Shown here in pieces: positions 6,707 to 13,191 of a stretch of 16,688 bases of DNA (position 1 is the stretch's first letter; every line of letters starts with the position of its first letter). Position numbers and translations under genes: made by a program. This DNA is from Pseudomonadota bacterium (GTDB taxonomy: Bacteria > Pseudomonadota > Gammaproteobacteria > Xanthomonadales > Xanthomonadaceae). The stretch covers positions 1-16,688 of the forward strand of contig JAEWZE010000123.1 in the NCBI GenBank assembly GCA_023395465.1, given 5' to 3'. The notes under the pieces are model-generated. The model did no database searches. It worked only from the letters and a program-made list of their open reading frames with translations, and was not told where the DNA came from.

Positions 6707-6730
6707 CCCCCGCCGGCGCCGCCGCCGGCC

Positions 6731-6756
6731 GGGAACCGGGGTCGGGAACCGGGGTC
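6731..6756 (+). repeat. Tandem duplication of 13 bp next to the REP-like palindrome
   Basis: GGGAACCGGGGTC occurs twice head to tail (6731-6743, 6744-6756). The second copy overlaps the left end of the inverted repeat, so it duplicates the outer edge of that element. Confidence 0.85.
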
Positions 6757-6830
6757 AGAGTCGACTTTTCGCCCCCAGCGGCAGGATCAGGCCAGACGTT
6801 TCGCGGAGGCGAAAAGTCGACTCTGACCCC
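6751..6830. repeat. REP-like perfect inverted repeat between coq7 and speD
   Basis: Two 23-bp arms (6751-6773 and 6808-6830) are exact reverse complements, separated by 34 bp. The outer edge reads GGGGTCAGAGTCGACTTTT, the style of repetitive extragenic palindromes linked to RAYT (Y1) transposases in gammaproteobacteria. It fills the gap between two convergent genes and could act as a bidirectional terminator or mRNA stabiliser: the arm has a TTTT run, but inside the stem. No transposase is present here, so it would be mobilised in trans. Confidence 0.85.
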
Positions 6831-6845
6831 TGCCACGCGGGACCT

Positions 6846-7640
6846 TCAGTCGATCAGGTTGCGGCCGTGGTAGAGCTCTTCGATCTCGCGCTTGAGCCGC
6901 GCCTCGATCTTCATGCGCTCCTTGAACGACAGGTTGCGCGCCTTCTCCTCGAACAGGTACTGGTCCAGGTCGAAGTCCTTCAGGTGCATCTTGGTGTGGA
7001 AGATGTTCTCCTGGTAGACGTTGACGTCGAGCATCTCGTAGCGCGACCTGATGTTCTTGGCCAGGTAGTCCTGGATCGAGTTGATCTTGTGGTCGATGAA
7101 GTGCTTCTTGCCCTTGATGTCGCGGGTGAAGCCGCGCACGCGGTAGTCCATCACCACGATGTCGGACTCGAGGCTCTCGATCAGGTAGTTCAACGCCTTC
7201 AGCGGCGAGATCACGCCGCAGGTCGACACGTCGATGTCGGCGCGGAAGGTCGCGATGCCGTTGTCCGGATGGGTTTCCGGATAGGTGTGGACGGTGATGT
7301 GGGACTTGTCCAGGTGCGCGACCACGGCATCGGAGATCACGTCCCTGCCGGCATCCTTCTTGTCGATCACCGGCTCCTCGGAAATGAGGATGGTCACCGA
7401 CGCGCCCTGCGGATCGTAGTCCTGGCGCGCGATGTTGAGGATGTTCGCGCCGATGATCTCGGCCACGTCGCTCAGGATCTGGGTCAGCCGGTCGGCATCG
7501 TACTGCTCGTCGATGTACTCGATGTACCGGCGCCGCTCATCCTCCGACGCCGCGTAGCAGACGTCGTAGATGTTGAAGGACAGCGATTTGGTGAGGTTGT
7601 TGAAGCCCTGGAGCTTCAGGCGAGGCAGCGGCTTGACCAC
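6846..7640 (-). CDS. speD: S-adenosylmethionine decarboxylase proenzyme, 264 aa
   Basis: Makes decarboxylated SAM, the aminopropyl donor for spermidine. It closely resembles the E. coli enzyme: KLQGFNNLTKSLSFNIYDVCYA near the start, ANILNIARQDYDPQGASVTIL, the self-cleavage site K112|S113 in DKSHITVHTYPE (Ser becomes the pyruvoyl cofactor), STCGVISPLKALNYLIESLESD, VNVYQENIFHTKM, and the C-terminal YHGRN. The GTG start at 7640 gives 264 aa, exactly the E. coli length; the ATG at 7709 would add 23 residues with no family match. Divergent from clp; the 3' end faces the REP-like repeat. Confidence 0.96.
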   Translation of the reverse strand: MVKPLPRLKLQGFNNLTKSLSFNIYDVCYAASEDERRRYIEYIDEQYDADRLTQILSDVAEIIGANILNIARQDYDPQGASVTILISEEPVIDKKDAGRDVISDAVVAHLDKSHITVHTYPETHPDNGIATFRADIDVSTCGVISPLKALNYLIESLESDIVVMDYRVRGFTRDIKGKKHFIDHKINSIQDYLAKNIRSRYEMLDVNVYQENIFHTKMHLKDFDLDQYLFEEKARNLSFKERMKIEARLKREIEELYHGRNLID

Positions 7641-7676
7641 GTGAGACGGTCCCCGGTCGGGCGGACGAAGGGCGGA

Positions 7677-7682
7677 ATTATG
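7677..7682 (-). promoter_or_regulatory. Candidate -10 element for speD
   Basis: Minus-strand CATAAT (5 of 6 to consensus) lies 36 bp before the GTG start. I find no matching -35 at 16-18 bp. Confidence 0.35.
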
Positions 7683-7714
7683 GGGCAAAGCGGGTGACCG
7701 TGGGGGCAAGGCGT

Positions 7715-7743
7715 TTGCTCGCGGGGCAAGGACGGCCTAATCT
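7715..7743 (+). promoter_or_regulatory. Candidate sigma70 promoter for clp
   Basis: TTGCTC (7715-7720), 17 bp, then TAATCT (7738-7743), 25 bp before the clp ATG. Each hexamer matches only half the consensus, but spacing is ideal and the region is the only sensible place for a promoter. Confidence 0.4.
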
Positions 7744-7768
7744 CGGCGCTTCCCCCGTTCCCCCCTGC

Positions 7769-8458
7769 ATGAAACCAAGCCCTGTGGCCCTGATCAGCAG
7801 CTATCGCCGCCCTTCCCATCCGATGGCACCGTCCCCCGCGGCCATCGAACGTTTCCTCGCCCACTGCCACCGTCGGCGCTATCCGCCGCGCACGGAGGTG
7901 TTCCGGCCCGGCGATCCCGCCGGCACCCTGTATTACGTGATCAGCGGTTCGGTCAGCATCATCACCGAGGAGGACGACGGCCGCGAACTGGTGCTCGGCT
8001 ACTTCGGGCCCGGCGAATTCGTCGGCGAGATGGGGCTGTTCATCGAGAGCGAGGTGCGCGAGGTGATCCTGCGCACGCGCGTGCCGACCGAACTGGCCGA
8101 GATCAGCTACGAGCGGCTCTACCAGCTGTTCGACGGCACCCTCGCCAACGACGCGACCTCCATCGTGTACGCGATCGGTGCGCAGCTGTCGCGTCGGCTG
8201 CTCGACACCAGCCGCAAGGCCGGCCGCCTGGCCTTCCTGGACGTCACCGACCGCATCATCCGCACCCTGCACGACCTGACCCGGGAGCCTGAGGCGATGA
8301 GCCACCCCGAAGGCACCCAGCTGCGCGTGTCGCGGCAGGAGCTGGCACGGCTGGTGGGCTGCTCGCGCGAGATGGCCGGGCGGGTGCTGAAGAAGCTGCA
8401 GGCCGACGGCCAGCTGCACGCCCGCGGCAAGACCATCGTGCTCTACGGGACCCGATGA
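7769..8458 (+). CDS. clp: Clp, CRP/FNR-family global regulator (CAP-like protein), 229 aa
   Basis: The xanthomonad CRP homologue that controls extracellular enzymes, polysaccharide and virulence or antibiotic genes. The N-terminal nucleotide-binding domain (about 25-145) has RPGDPAGTLYYVISGSVSI and GEFVGEMGLFIESEVREVILRTR. The C-terminal winged helix has VSRQELARLVGCSREMAGRVLKKLQ (187-211). Where E. coli CRP has the cAMP-binding Arg-Ser pair, this has R97-E98, corresponding to the Xanthomonas Clp Glu99 known to be needed for c-di-GMP response; this predicts c-di-GMP control. ATG 7769 gives 229 aa against the usual 230; the ATG at 7823 would lose part of the variable N-terminus. There is no clear Shine-Dalgarno. 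Its stop overlaps the next gene's start (ATGA). Confidence 0.95.
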   Translation: MKPSPVALISSYRRPSHPMAPSPAAIERFLAHCHRRRYPPRTEVFRPGDPAGTLYYVISGSVSIITEEDDGRELVLGYFGPGEFVGEMGLFIESEVREVILRTRVPTELAEISYERLYQLFDGTLANDATSIVYAIGAQLSRRLLDTSRKAGRLAFLDVTDRIIRTLHDLTREPEAMSHPEGTQLRVSRQELARLVGCSREMAGRVLKKLQADGQLHARGKTIVLYGTR

Positions 8459-8928
8459 GCGGCGGCCCGTTCGCGCAGGGCGGCGACCTGCCGGAAGCCG
8501 ACCTGCGCAGCGCGGGCCTGCTCGACGCCGACGACGTCGCCGCCCTGCTCTGCGAGCTGGGCTATCCCTGCGACGTGGAAGACGCGGCGCGCCGGATCCG
8601 CGCGATCCTGGACAACGACCGCCAGGCGCTCGTGGTGGCGCGGGTGGATGGCGCCGTGGCCGGGCTGGTGGCGCTGGATTTCATGTACTACCTGCCGCTG
8701 GACACCACCACCTGCCGCATCACGGCGCTGGTGGTGAGCGCATCGGCGCGCGGCCAGGGCCTGGGCCGGCAACTGCTGCGCGAGGCCGAGCGCCGCGCCC
8801 GCCGGGGCGGTGCCGCGCGTCTCGAGCTGTCCAGCGGCTCCCAGCGTACCGACGCGCACGCGTTCTACCGGGCCTGCGGCTACAGCGACGGGACGGTCCG
8901 CTTCATCAAGCGCCTGGGCGACGCCTAG
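8455..8928 (+). CDS. GNAT-family N-acetyltransferase, 157 aa
   Basis: Transfers an acetyl group from acetyl-CoA to an unknown amine. Motif A is clear: the beta strand CRITALVVSASA followed by ARGQGLGRQLL (98-108), the pyrophosphate loop of the R/Q-x-x-G-x-G/A type. Motif B, AHAFYRACGYS (134-144), places the usual catalytic or structural Tyr. The N-terminal segment LDADDVAALLCELGYPCD is a pattern common in small GNATs. The ATG overlaps the clp stop by 4 bases, so it is translated from the clp mRNA by coupling. The substrate cannot be read from sequence; a protein or small-molecule target is equally possible. Confidence 0.9.
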   Translation: MSGGPFAQGGDLPEADLRSAGLLDADDVAALLCELGYPCDVEDAARRIRAILDNDRQALVVARVDGAVAGLVALDFMYYLPLDTTTCRITALVVSASARGQGLGRQLLREAERRARRGGAARLELSSGSQRTDAHAFYRACGYSDGTVRFIKRLGDA

Positions 8929-8954
8929 CACGCGCCGGCAATGGATCGCCGCGG

Positions 8955-9677
8955 TCAGGCCGGGGCGGTCACCGGCTCGCCGCCGCGGTCGCGGCAACCC
9001 CAGTTGAGGATCGGCGTGCCCGGCGCCAGCATGCGCTGGAACATCGCCTCGCTGCCGCGCTTGGGATTGACCACCACCGGCGACTTCGCCGCCACCAGCA
9101 GCGGCAGGTCGGCGCTGGAATCGGAGTAGGCGATGTCGATCTCGCCCAGCCCGCGCTCGCGCAGCATGCGCATCTTCTCCTCGGCGTGGCAGTGGCGCAC
9201 CGCGACGATCGCGCCCAGCCGCGGGCCGACCAGGGTGCCGATCACCGGCACCGCCTCGTGCGCCACGAACGCCAGGATCGCGCGCGCCAGCTCCGGCGGC
9301 GCGCCGGTGGCGATCACCACGCGGTCGCCGGCCTCGCGGTGCCGGTGCAGGACGGCCAGCGCGACCGGCAGCAGGCGCGCGCGGATCTGCGCCTCGTGCC
9401 CGGCCACGTAACGGTCGATGGCCGCGTCCAGCGTGCGCGGCCCGGACATGCCCACCGTGCCGATCCACACGAAGCCCGAGATGCCGTAGCGGCGCGTGGG
9501 CAGGAACGCGACCATCGGCCCGAACACCGGCGCGGCCAGCAGCGCCAGCGCGGTGCGCCACCAGCTGCGCCGGATCAGCCAGGCGAACAGGTGGCTGCCC
9601 GAATCGCCGTCGTAGAGGGTGTGGTCGAAATCGAACACCACCAGCGGCGGCTGGCGCGGGGCCTCGTCCGCGCTCAT
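8955..9677 (-). CDS. HAD-IB family phosphatase, PgpC/YfhB-like, 240 aa
   Basis: A haloacid-dehalogenase-type phosphatase. Motif I is FDFDHT with nucleophile D16 and acid D18; motif II Thr is T124 in VIATGAPPE; motif III Lys is K168 in HAEEKM; motif IV is YSDSSADLP with D186 and D190. The segment after motif I, SHLFAWLIRRSWWRTALALLAAPVFGPMVAFLP (28-60), is hydrophobic and may be membrane-associated. The overall layout resembles E. coli PgpC (YfhB), a phosphatidylglycerophosphate phosphatase; a SerB-like phosphoserine phosphatase is the other option. Its ATG overlaps the trpC stop (ATGA), so it is coupled to tryptophan genes although no role there is known. Confidence 0.85.
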   Translation of the reverse strand: MSADEAPRQPPLVVFDFDHTLYDGDSGSHLFAWLIRRSWWRTALALLAAPVFGPMVAFLPTRRYGISGFVWIGTVGMSGPRTLDAAIDRYVAGHEAQIRARLLPVALAVLHRHREAGDRVVIATGAPPELARAILAFVAHEAVPVIGTLVGPRLGAIVAVRHCHAEEKMRMLRERGLGEIDIAYSDSSADLPLLVAAKSPVVVNPKRGSEAMFQRMLAPGTPILNWGCRDRGGEPVTAPA

Positions 9678-10501
9678 GCCGGGAAGAACAGCCGGCGCAA
9701 TGCGGCGCCCGGATCGGGTTCGCGCATGAACGCCTCGCCGACCAGGAAGGCGTGGATGCCGGCCGCCCGCATGCGCTCGACGTCGGCTGCGGCGTGGATG
9801 CCGCTCTCGGTCACCAGCCGGCGGTCGCGCGGCACCGCGCCCTGCAGCGACAGGGTGGTGTCGAGCGAGACCTCGAAGCTGCGCAGGCTGCGGTTGTTGA
9901 TGCCCAGCAGCGGCGCGGGCACCTGGATGGCGCGCTCGAGTTCGTCGATGTCGTGCACTTCCACCAGCACGTCCAGGCCCAGCGCCATCGCGGTGCCGGA
10001 CAGTTCGGCCAGCTGCCCGTCCGACAGCGCGGCGACGATCAGCAGGATGCAGTCGGCGCCCAGCGCGCGCGCCTCATGCACCTGCCACGGATCGATGGTG
10101 AAATCCTTGCGCAGCACCGGCAGCGTGCAGGCCGCGCGGGCCTCCTGCAGGTAGGCGTCGGCGCCCTGGAAGAAGTCCATGTCGGTCAGCACCGACAGGC
10201 AGGCCGCGCCGCCGTCCTGGTAGCTGCGCGCGATCTGCGCGGGATGGAAATCGGGGCGGATCACGCCCTTCGACGGACTGGCCTTCTTGACCTCCGCGAT
10301 CACGGCCGCCGCGCCGCCGGCGATCTTCGCCTCGATCGCCGCGGCGAAGCCGCGCGTGGGCGGCATGTCGGCGGCCAGCGCGCGCATCTGCGCCAGCGGG
10401 CGGTCGGCGGCGCGCGCGGCGACCTCCTCGGCCTTGCGCGCCAGGATCTTCTGCAGGATGTCGCCGCTGCGCGGCAGCGCGGGGCGCAACAGGTGGTTCA
10501 A
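9674..10501 (-). CDS. trpC: Indole-3-glycerol phosphate synthase, 275 aa, probable TTG start
   Basis: Closes the ring of CdRP to indole-3-glycerol phosphate in tryptophan synthesis; monofunctional (no PRAI domain). It is a TIM barrel with all catalytic residues visible: E70 and K72 in VIAEVKKASPSKG, K132 in VLRKDFTID, E181 in VLVEVHD, E232 in VTESGI; the phosphate loop is near FLVGEAFM. No ATG or GTG suits the N-terminus. TTG at 10501 is preceded by AGAGGA nine bases upstream and gives 275 aa, near the family length of about 265; the upstream ATG at 10702 would add 67 unrelated residues. The start of the conserved domain is GDILQKILARK. It lies 113 bp after the ABM gene and overlaps the HAD gene. 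Confidence 0.93.
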   Translation of the reverse strand: MNHLLRPALPRSGDILQKILARKAEEVAARAADRPLAQMRALAADMPPTRGFAAAIEAKIAGGAAAVIAEVKKASPSKGVIRPDFHPAQIARSYQDGGAACLSVLTDMDFFQGADAYLQEARAACTLPVLRKDFTIDPWQVHEARALGADCILLIVAALSDGQLAELSGTAMALGLDVLVEVHDIDELERAIQVPAPLLGINNRSLRSFEVSLDTTLSLQGAVPRDRRLVTESGIHAAADVERMRAAGIHAFLVGEAFMREPDPGAALRRLFFPA

Positions 10502-10614
10502 GGCGGTGTGTCCTCTTCGATTGCCGGGCGCCAGCCGGCACTGCGCCGGCCTCGCAAGGCGATGTGCATGATCGCACCGTTGCGCACGGCGCCGGAAGCC
10601 AGGCGGGGTTTGTC
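10502..10614 (-). other. Spacer between the ABM gene and trpC
   Basis: 113 bp with the trpC Shine-Dalgarno (AGAGGA) and a small hairpin, GCCGGC (10534-10539) with GCCGGC (10545-10550), loop 5. No promoter is recognised; it is unusually long for an operon otherwise joined by overlaps. Confidence 0.4.
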
Positions 10615-10971
10615 TCAGCCGCCCGGCGCGGCGGCGGCCTCGCGATCCCAGCCGTAGGCGCGCTCGACGCGGGCCACGCGCAACTCGAAATGCCGGTACC
10701 ACTCGGCGCGGCCGCGCTCGCGCGCCGCGGTGTGCTCGGCATGCTGGCGCCAGGCGCGGATCGCCTCCTCGCTGTCCCAGTACGCCACGGTGATGCCGAA
10801 CCCGTCCGCGCCGCGCACGGATTCGACGCCAAGGAAACCGGGCTGCTGATGCGCCAGCTCGACCATGCGATCGGCCATGGCGCCATAGCCGTTGTCGATG
10901 TCGGTGCGCTGGGCGCTGAAGATCACCGCGTAGTACGGCGGCGGCAGTCGGGCAAACGTGGCCGGATGCAT
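10615..10971 (-). CDS. Antibiotic biosynthesis monooxygenase (ABM) domain protein, 118 aa
   Basis: A small dimeric alpha-beta barrel protein of the ABM superfamily. The pattern YYAVIFSAQRTD (beta strand), MADRMVELAHQQPGFLGVESVRG (helix and the PGFLG turn), and GITVAYWDSEEAIRAWRQHAEH (strand and helix) is typical, with FELRVARVER as the closing strand. Members include cofactor-free oxygenases and heme-degrading enzymes, but many have no known activity. The start has AGGAG six bases upstream. It stands between trpD (42 bp upstream) and trpC on the same strand. A role in tryptophan metabolism is not implied by the family; it may simply be a stable passenger in this operon. Confidence 0.85.
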   Translation of the reverse strand: MHPATFARLPPPYYAVIFSAQRTDIDNGYGAMADRMVELAHQQPGFLGVESVRGADGFGITVAYWDSEEAIRAWRQHAEHTAARERGRAEWYRHFELRVARVERAYGWDREAAAAPGG

Positions 10972-11013
10972 TTCGGACTCCTGGACAGGCGCGGCGACAG
11001 GGCCTGCGACGGA

Positions 11014-12057
11014 TCAGCCCCCGTCCGCGGCGGCCAGCCGCCGGGTGGCCGCGACGAATTCCTCCAGCTTGCGCAGCGCCGCGCCCGAGGCCACCGCCGC
11101 CCGCGCCATCGCGATACCGTCGCCGATCGAACCGGCGACGCCGGCCACGTACAGCGCCGCGCCGGCATTGAGTGCCACGATCTCGAGCGGCAGGCCGGCC
11201 TCGCCGCGCAGCGCGCCCAGCAGCATCGCCTTCGATTCGGTCGCATCGGCCACGCGCAGGTTGCGGCTGGCGGCCATGCCGATGCCGAAATCCTCGGGGT
11301 GGATCTCGTACTCGCGCACCACGCCGTCGCGCAGCTCGCCTACCAGCGTGGCCGCGCCCAGCGAGATCTCGTCCATGCCGTCGCGACCCCAGACGACCAG
11401 CGCGCGCTCGGTACCCAGCTCCTGCAGCACGCGCACCTGGATGCCGACCAGGTCGGGGTGGAACACGCCCATCAGCACGCTGGGCGCGCCGGCCGGATTG
11501 GTCAGCGGCCCGAGGATGTTGAAGATCGTGCGCACGCCCATCTCGCGGCGCACCGGCGCCACCGCCTTCATCGCCGGATGGTGGATCGGCGCGAACATGA
11601 AACCGGCGCCGACCTCCTCGATGCAGCGCGATACCTGCGCCGGCTGCAGCTCGATCGCCGCGCCCAGCGCCTCGAGCGCGTCGGCGCTGCCCGACTTCGA
11701 CGACACGCTGCGGTTGCCGTGCTTGGCGACGCGCGCGCCTGCGGCGGCGGCCACGAACATGCTGGCGGTGGAGATGTTGAAGGTGTGGGAGCCGTCGCCC
11801 CCGGTGCCGACGATGTCGACCAGGCGCGAACGATCCTGCACCTCGACCGCGCGCGAGAGTTCCCGCATCACCCTGGCCGCGGCCGCGATCTCGTCGACGG
11901 TCTCCTTCTTGACCCGCAGGCCGGTGAGGATCGCCGCGGTCATCACCGGCGAGACGTCGCCGCGCATGATCTGCCGCATCAGGTCGATCATCTCGTCATG
12001 GAAGATCTCGCGATGCTCGATCGTGCGCTGCAGGGCTTCCTGGGGGGTGATGGTCAT
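11014..12057 (-). CDS. trpD: Anthranilate phosphoribosyltransferase, 347 aa
   Basis: Joins anthranilate to PRPP, the second step of the tryptophan branch. Motifs seen: GTGGDGSHTFNIST (84-97) for PRPP and substrate binding, KHGNRSVSSKSGSADALE (112-129), the NILGPLTNPAG segment (180-190), and the Mg-binding D229-E230 in GRDGMDEIS. The length is typical (about 340). The ATG start has no strong Shine-Dalgarno. It is the second gene of the minus-strand cluster after trpG, separated by 157 bp. Confidence 0.97.
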   Translation of the reverse strand: MTITPQEALQRTIEHREIFHDEMIDLMRQIMRGDVSPVMTAAILTGLRVKKETVDEIAAAARVMRELSRAVEVQDRSRLVDIVGTGGDGSHTFNISTASMFVAAAAGARVAKHGNRSVSSKSGSADALEALGAAIELQPAQVSRCIEEVGAGFMFAPIHHPAMKAVAPVRREMGVRTIFNILGPLTNPAGAPSVLMGVFHPDLVGIQVRVLQELGTERALVVWGRDGMDEISLGAATLVGELRDGVVREYEIHPEDFGIGMAASRNLRVADATESKAMLLGALRGEAGLPLEIVALNAGAALYVAGVAGSIGDGIAMARAAVASGAALRKLEEFVAATRRLAAADGG

Positions 12058-12072
12058 GGGCTGGGCTGATCC

Positions 12073-12090
12073 GTGGTTCGTGTGGTTCGT
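12073..12090 (-). repeat. Tandem 9-bp repeat in the trpG-trpD spacer
   Basis: GTGGTTCGT occurs twice head to tail (12073-12081 and 12082-12090), followed by degenerate related sequence (GATTCGTGTGG near 12104-12114). It is a simple local duplication in the spacer just upstream of trpD; no function is evident. Confidence 0.6.
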
Positions 12091-12188
12091 GGCGCGTGTT
12101 CGGGATTCGTGTGGCTGCCTGTCGCGTGGTGGACCGCCGGTCCGCCCATCCGGGAGCGGGATCGCCCAGCGCGTCGCCGGGAAGAACC

Positions 12189-12213
12189 CGCCTTCCGGAA
12201 GCGGCCGGAGGCG
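12189..12213 (-). terminator. GC-rich hairpin directly after trpG; no U-tract
   Basis: CGCCT-T-CCGG (12189-12198) pairs with CCGG-AGGCG (12205-12213) with one bulged base and a 6-base loop, immediately beyond the trpG stop. The sequence after it on the minus strand is GGTTCTTCCC, with no run of T. It may pause transcription, protect the mRNA end, or mean nothing. Confidence 0.35.
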
Positions 12214-12214
12214 T

Positions 12215-12793
12215 TCAGCGCTCCAGGAAGTTCTTCAGCAGCGCATGTCCGTGTTCGGTCAGGATCGACTCGGGATGGAACTGCACGCCTTCCACCGGGT
12301 GTTCGCGATGGCGCAGCCCCATGATCTCCTCGACCGACCCGTCGTCGTGCTCGGTCCACGCCGTGACTTCCAGCGACGCCGGCAGCGAGTCGCGCTCGAC
12401 GACCAGCGAGTGGTAGCGCGTGGCCTCGTAGCCGTCGGGCAGGTTGGCGAACACGCCCTGGCCCGCGTGGCGGATCGGCGAGGTCTTGCCGTGCATGATC
12501 CGGCCCGCGCGCACCACCCTGCCGCCATAGGCCTGGCCGATGCTCTGGTGGCCCAGGCACACGCCCAGGATCGGCACCCGCGCACCCAGCGCCTCGATCA
12601 CGCCCACCGACACGCCCGCCTCGTTGGGCGTGCACGGTCCGGGCGAGATCACGATGCGCTCGGGCGCGAGCTGCCCGATCTGCTCGACCGTCAGCTCGTC
12701 GTTGCGCACCACCTTCACCTCCGCCCCCAGAGCCTGCAGGTACTGCACGAGGTTCCAGGTGAAGCTGTCGTAGTTGTCGATCATCAGCAGCAT
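12215..12793 (-). CDS. trpG: Anthranilate synthase glutaminase subunit, 192 aa
   Basis: Releases ammonia from glutamine for TrpE. A class I glutamine amidotransferase with the catalytic triad C79 (GVCLGHQ), H173 and E175 (QFHPES); the oxyanion-loop motif SPGPCTPNEAG (50-60) and the N-terminal MLLMIDNYDSFTWNLVQYL are diagnostic of TrpG/PabA. The ATG at 12793 has GGAGGG six bases upstream and gives the usual approximately 190-aa length; the ATG at 12835 would add 14 unrelated residues. It may also serve PabB for folate synthesis, as no separate pabA is seen here. It is separated from trpE by the plus-strand DUF2249/FmdE-like pair. Confidence 0.97.
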   Translation of the reverse strand: MLLMIDNYDSFTWNLVQYLQALGAEVKVVRNDELTVEQIGQLAPERIVISPGPCTPNEAGVSVGVIEALGARVPILGVCLGHQSIGQAYGGRVVRAGRIMHGKTSPIRHAGQGVFANLPDGYEATRYHSLVVERDSLPASLEVTAWTEHDDGSVEEIMGLRHREHPVEGVQFHPESILTEHGHALLKNFLER

Positions 12794-12861
12794 GCCGGGC
12801 CCTCCGCGACACTCGGACGCCCGGCCTGCGGGCACGTGCCGGGCTGCGATCCGGCGATGCC

Positions 12862-12875
12862 CTGACCTGGATCAG
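12862..12875 (+). promoter_or_regulatory. FNR/Dnr-like palindrome upstream of the DUF2249 gene
   Basis: CTGACCTGGATCAG resembles the FNR-family box TTGAY-N4-ATCAA: the inner TGAC and ATCA are kept, while the outermost T and A are replaced by C and G, which still pair. It lies about 56 bp before the DUF2249 ATG in the divergent region with trpG. No good -10 is seen downstream, so control by an Anr/Dnr-type regulator is only a suggestion. Confidence 0.4.
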
Positions 12876-12930
12876 GGATTGCGGCCGGCGCGCGGCGCAG
12901 GCTGGCGTCCCCTTCCACAGGACCATCGCC

Positions 12931-13188
12931 ATGACCGACGCTTCCGGTTCCGCCGAGTACACCGCCCACCCCTTCGACGCCCGCGGCATCGCCCGGCGCT
13001 TCCGCCATTCGGCGATCTTCGGCGCGCTGGACGCGCTGCAGCCGGGCGAGGCGATGCGCTTCGTGAACGACCACGACCCGCTGCCGCTGCTGGGCCAGCT
13101 GGTCGACCGCTTCGGCGATCGCGTCGAGATCGCCTACCGCCAGCGCGAGCCCGGCGCCATCGTGATCGACTTCATCGTCCGGGCCTGA
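12931..13188 (+). CDS. DUF2249 domain protein, 85 aa
   Basis: A small protein of the DUF2249 family, which has a TusA-like fold. The features are an N-terminal FDARGIARRFRHSAIFGALDALQPGEAMRF stretch (15-44) and the hallmark NDHDPLPLLGQL (46-57), with the His-Asp-Pro-Pro-Leu pattern of the family. No Cys is present, so a sulfur-carrier function like TusA is unlikely. DUF2249 genes often stand with hemerythrin-like, nitrite/nitric-oxide and denitrification genes; that context is known for the family but not shown here apart from the FNR-like box. AGGA is about 8-9 bases before the ATG. The next gene begins 3 bases after its stop, so the two form an operon. Confidence 0.85.
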   Translation: MTDASGSAEYTAHPFDARGIARRFRHSAIFGALDALQPGEAMRFVNDHDPLPLLGQLVDRFGDRVEIAYRQREPGAIVIDFIVRA

Positions 13189-13191
13189 GCC

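Noticed and set aside
12831..12840. GGCACGTGCC perfect palindrome upstream of trpG
   Set aside because: A 10-bp palindrome is expected by chance in GC-rich DNA and it has no partner or known site match at this position.
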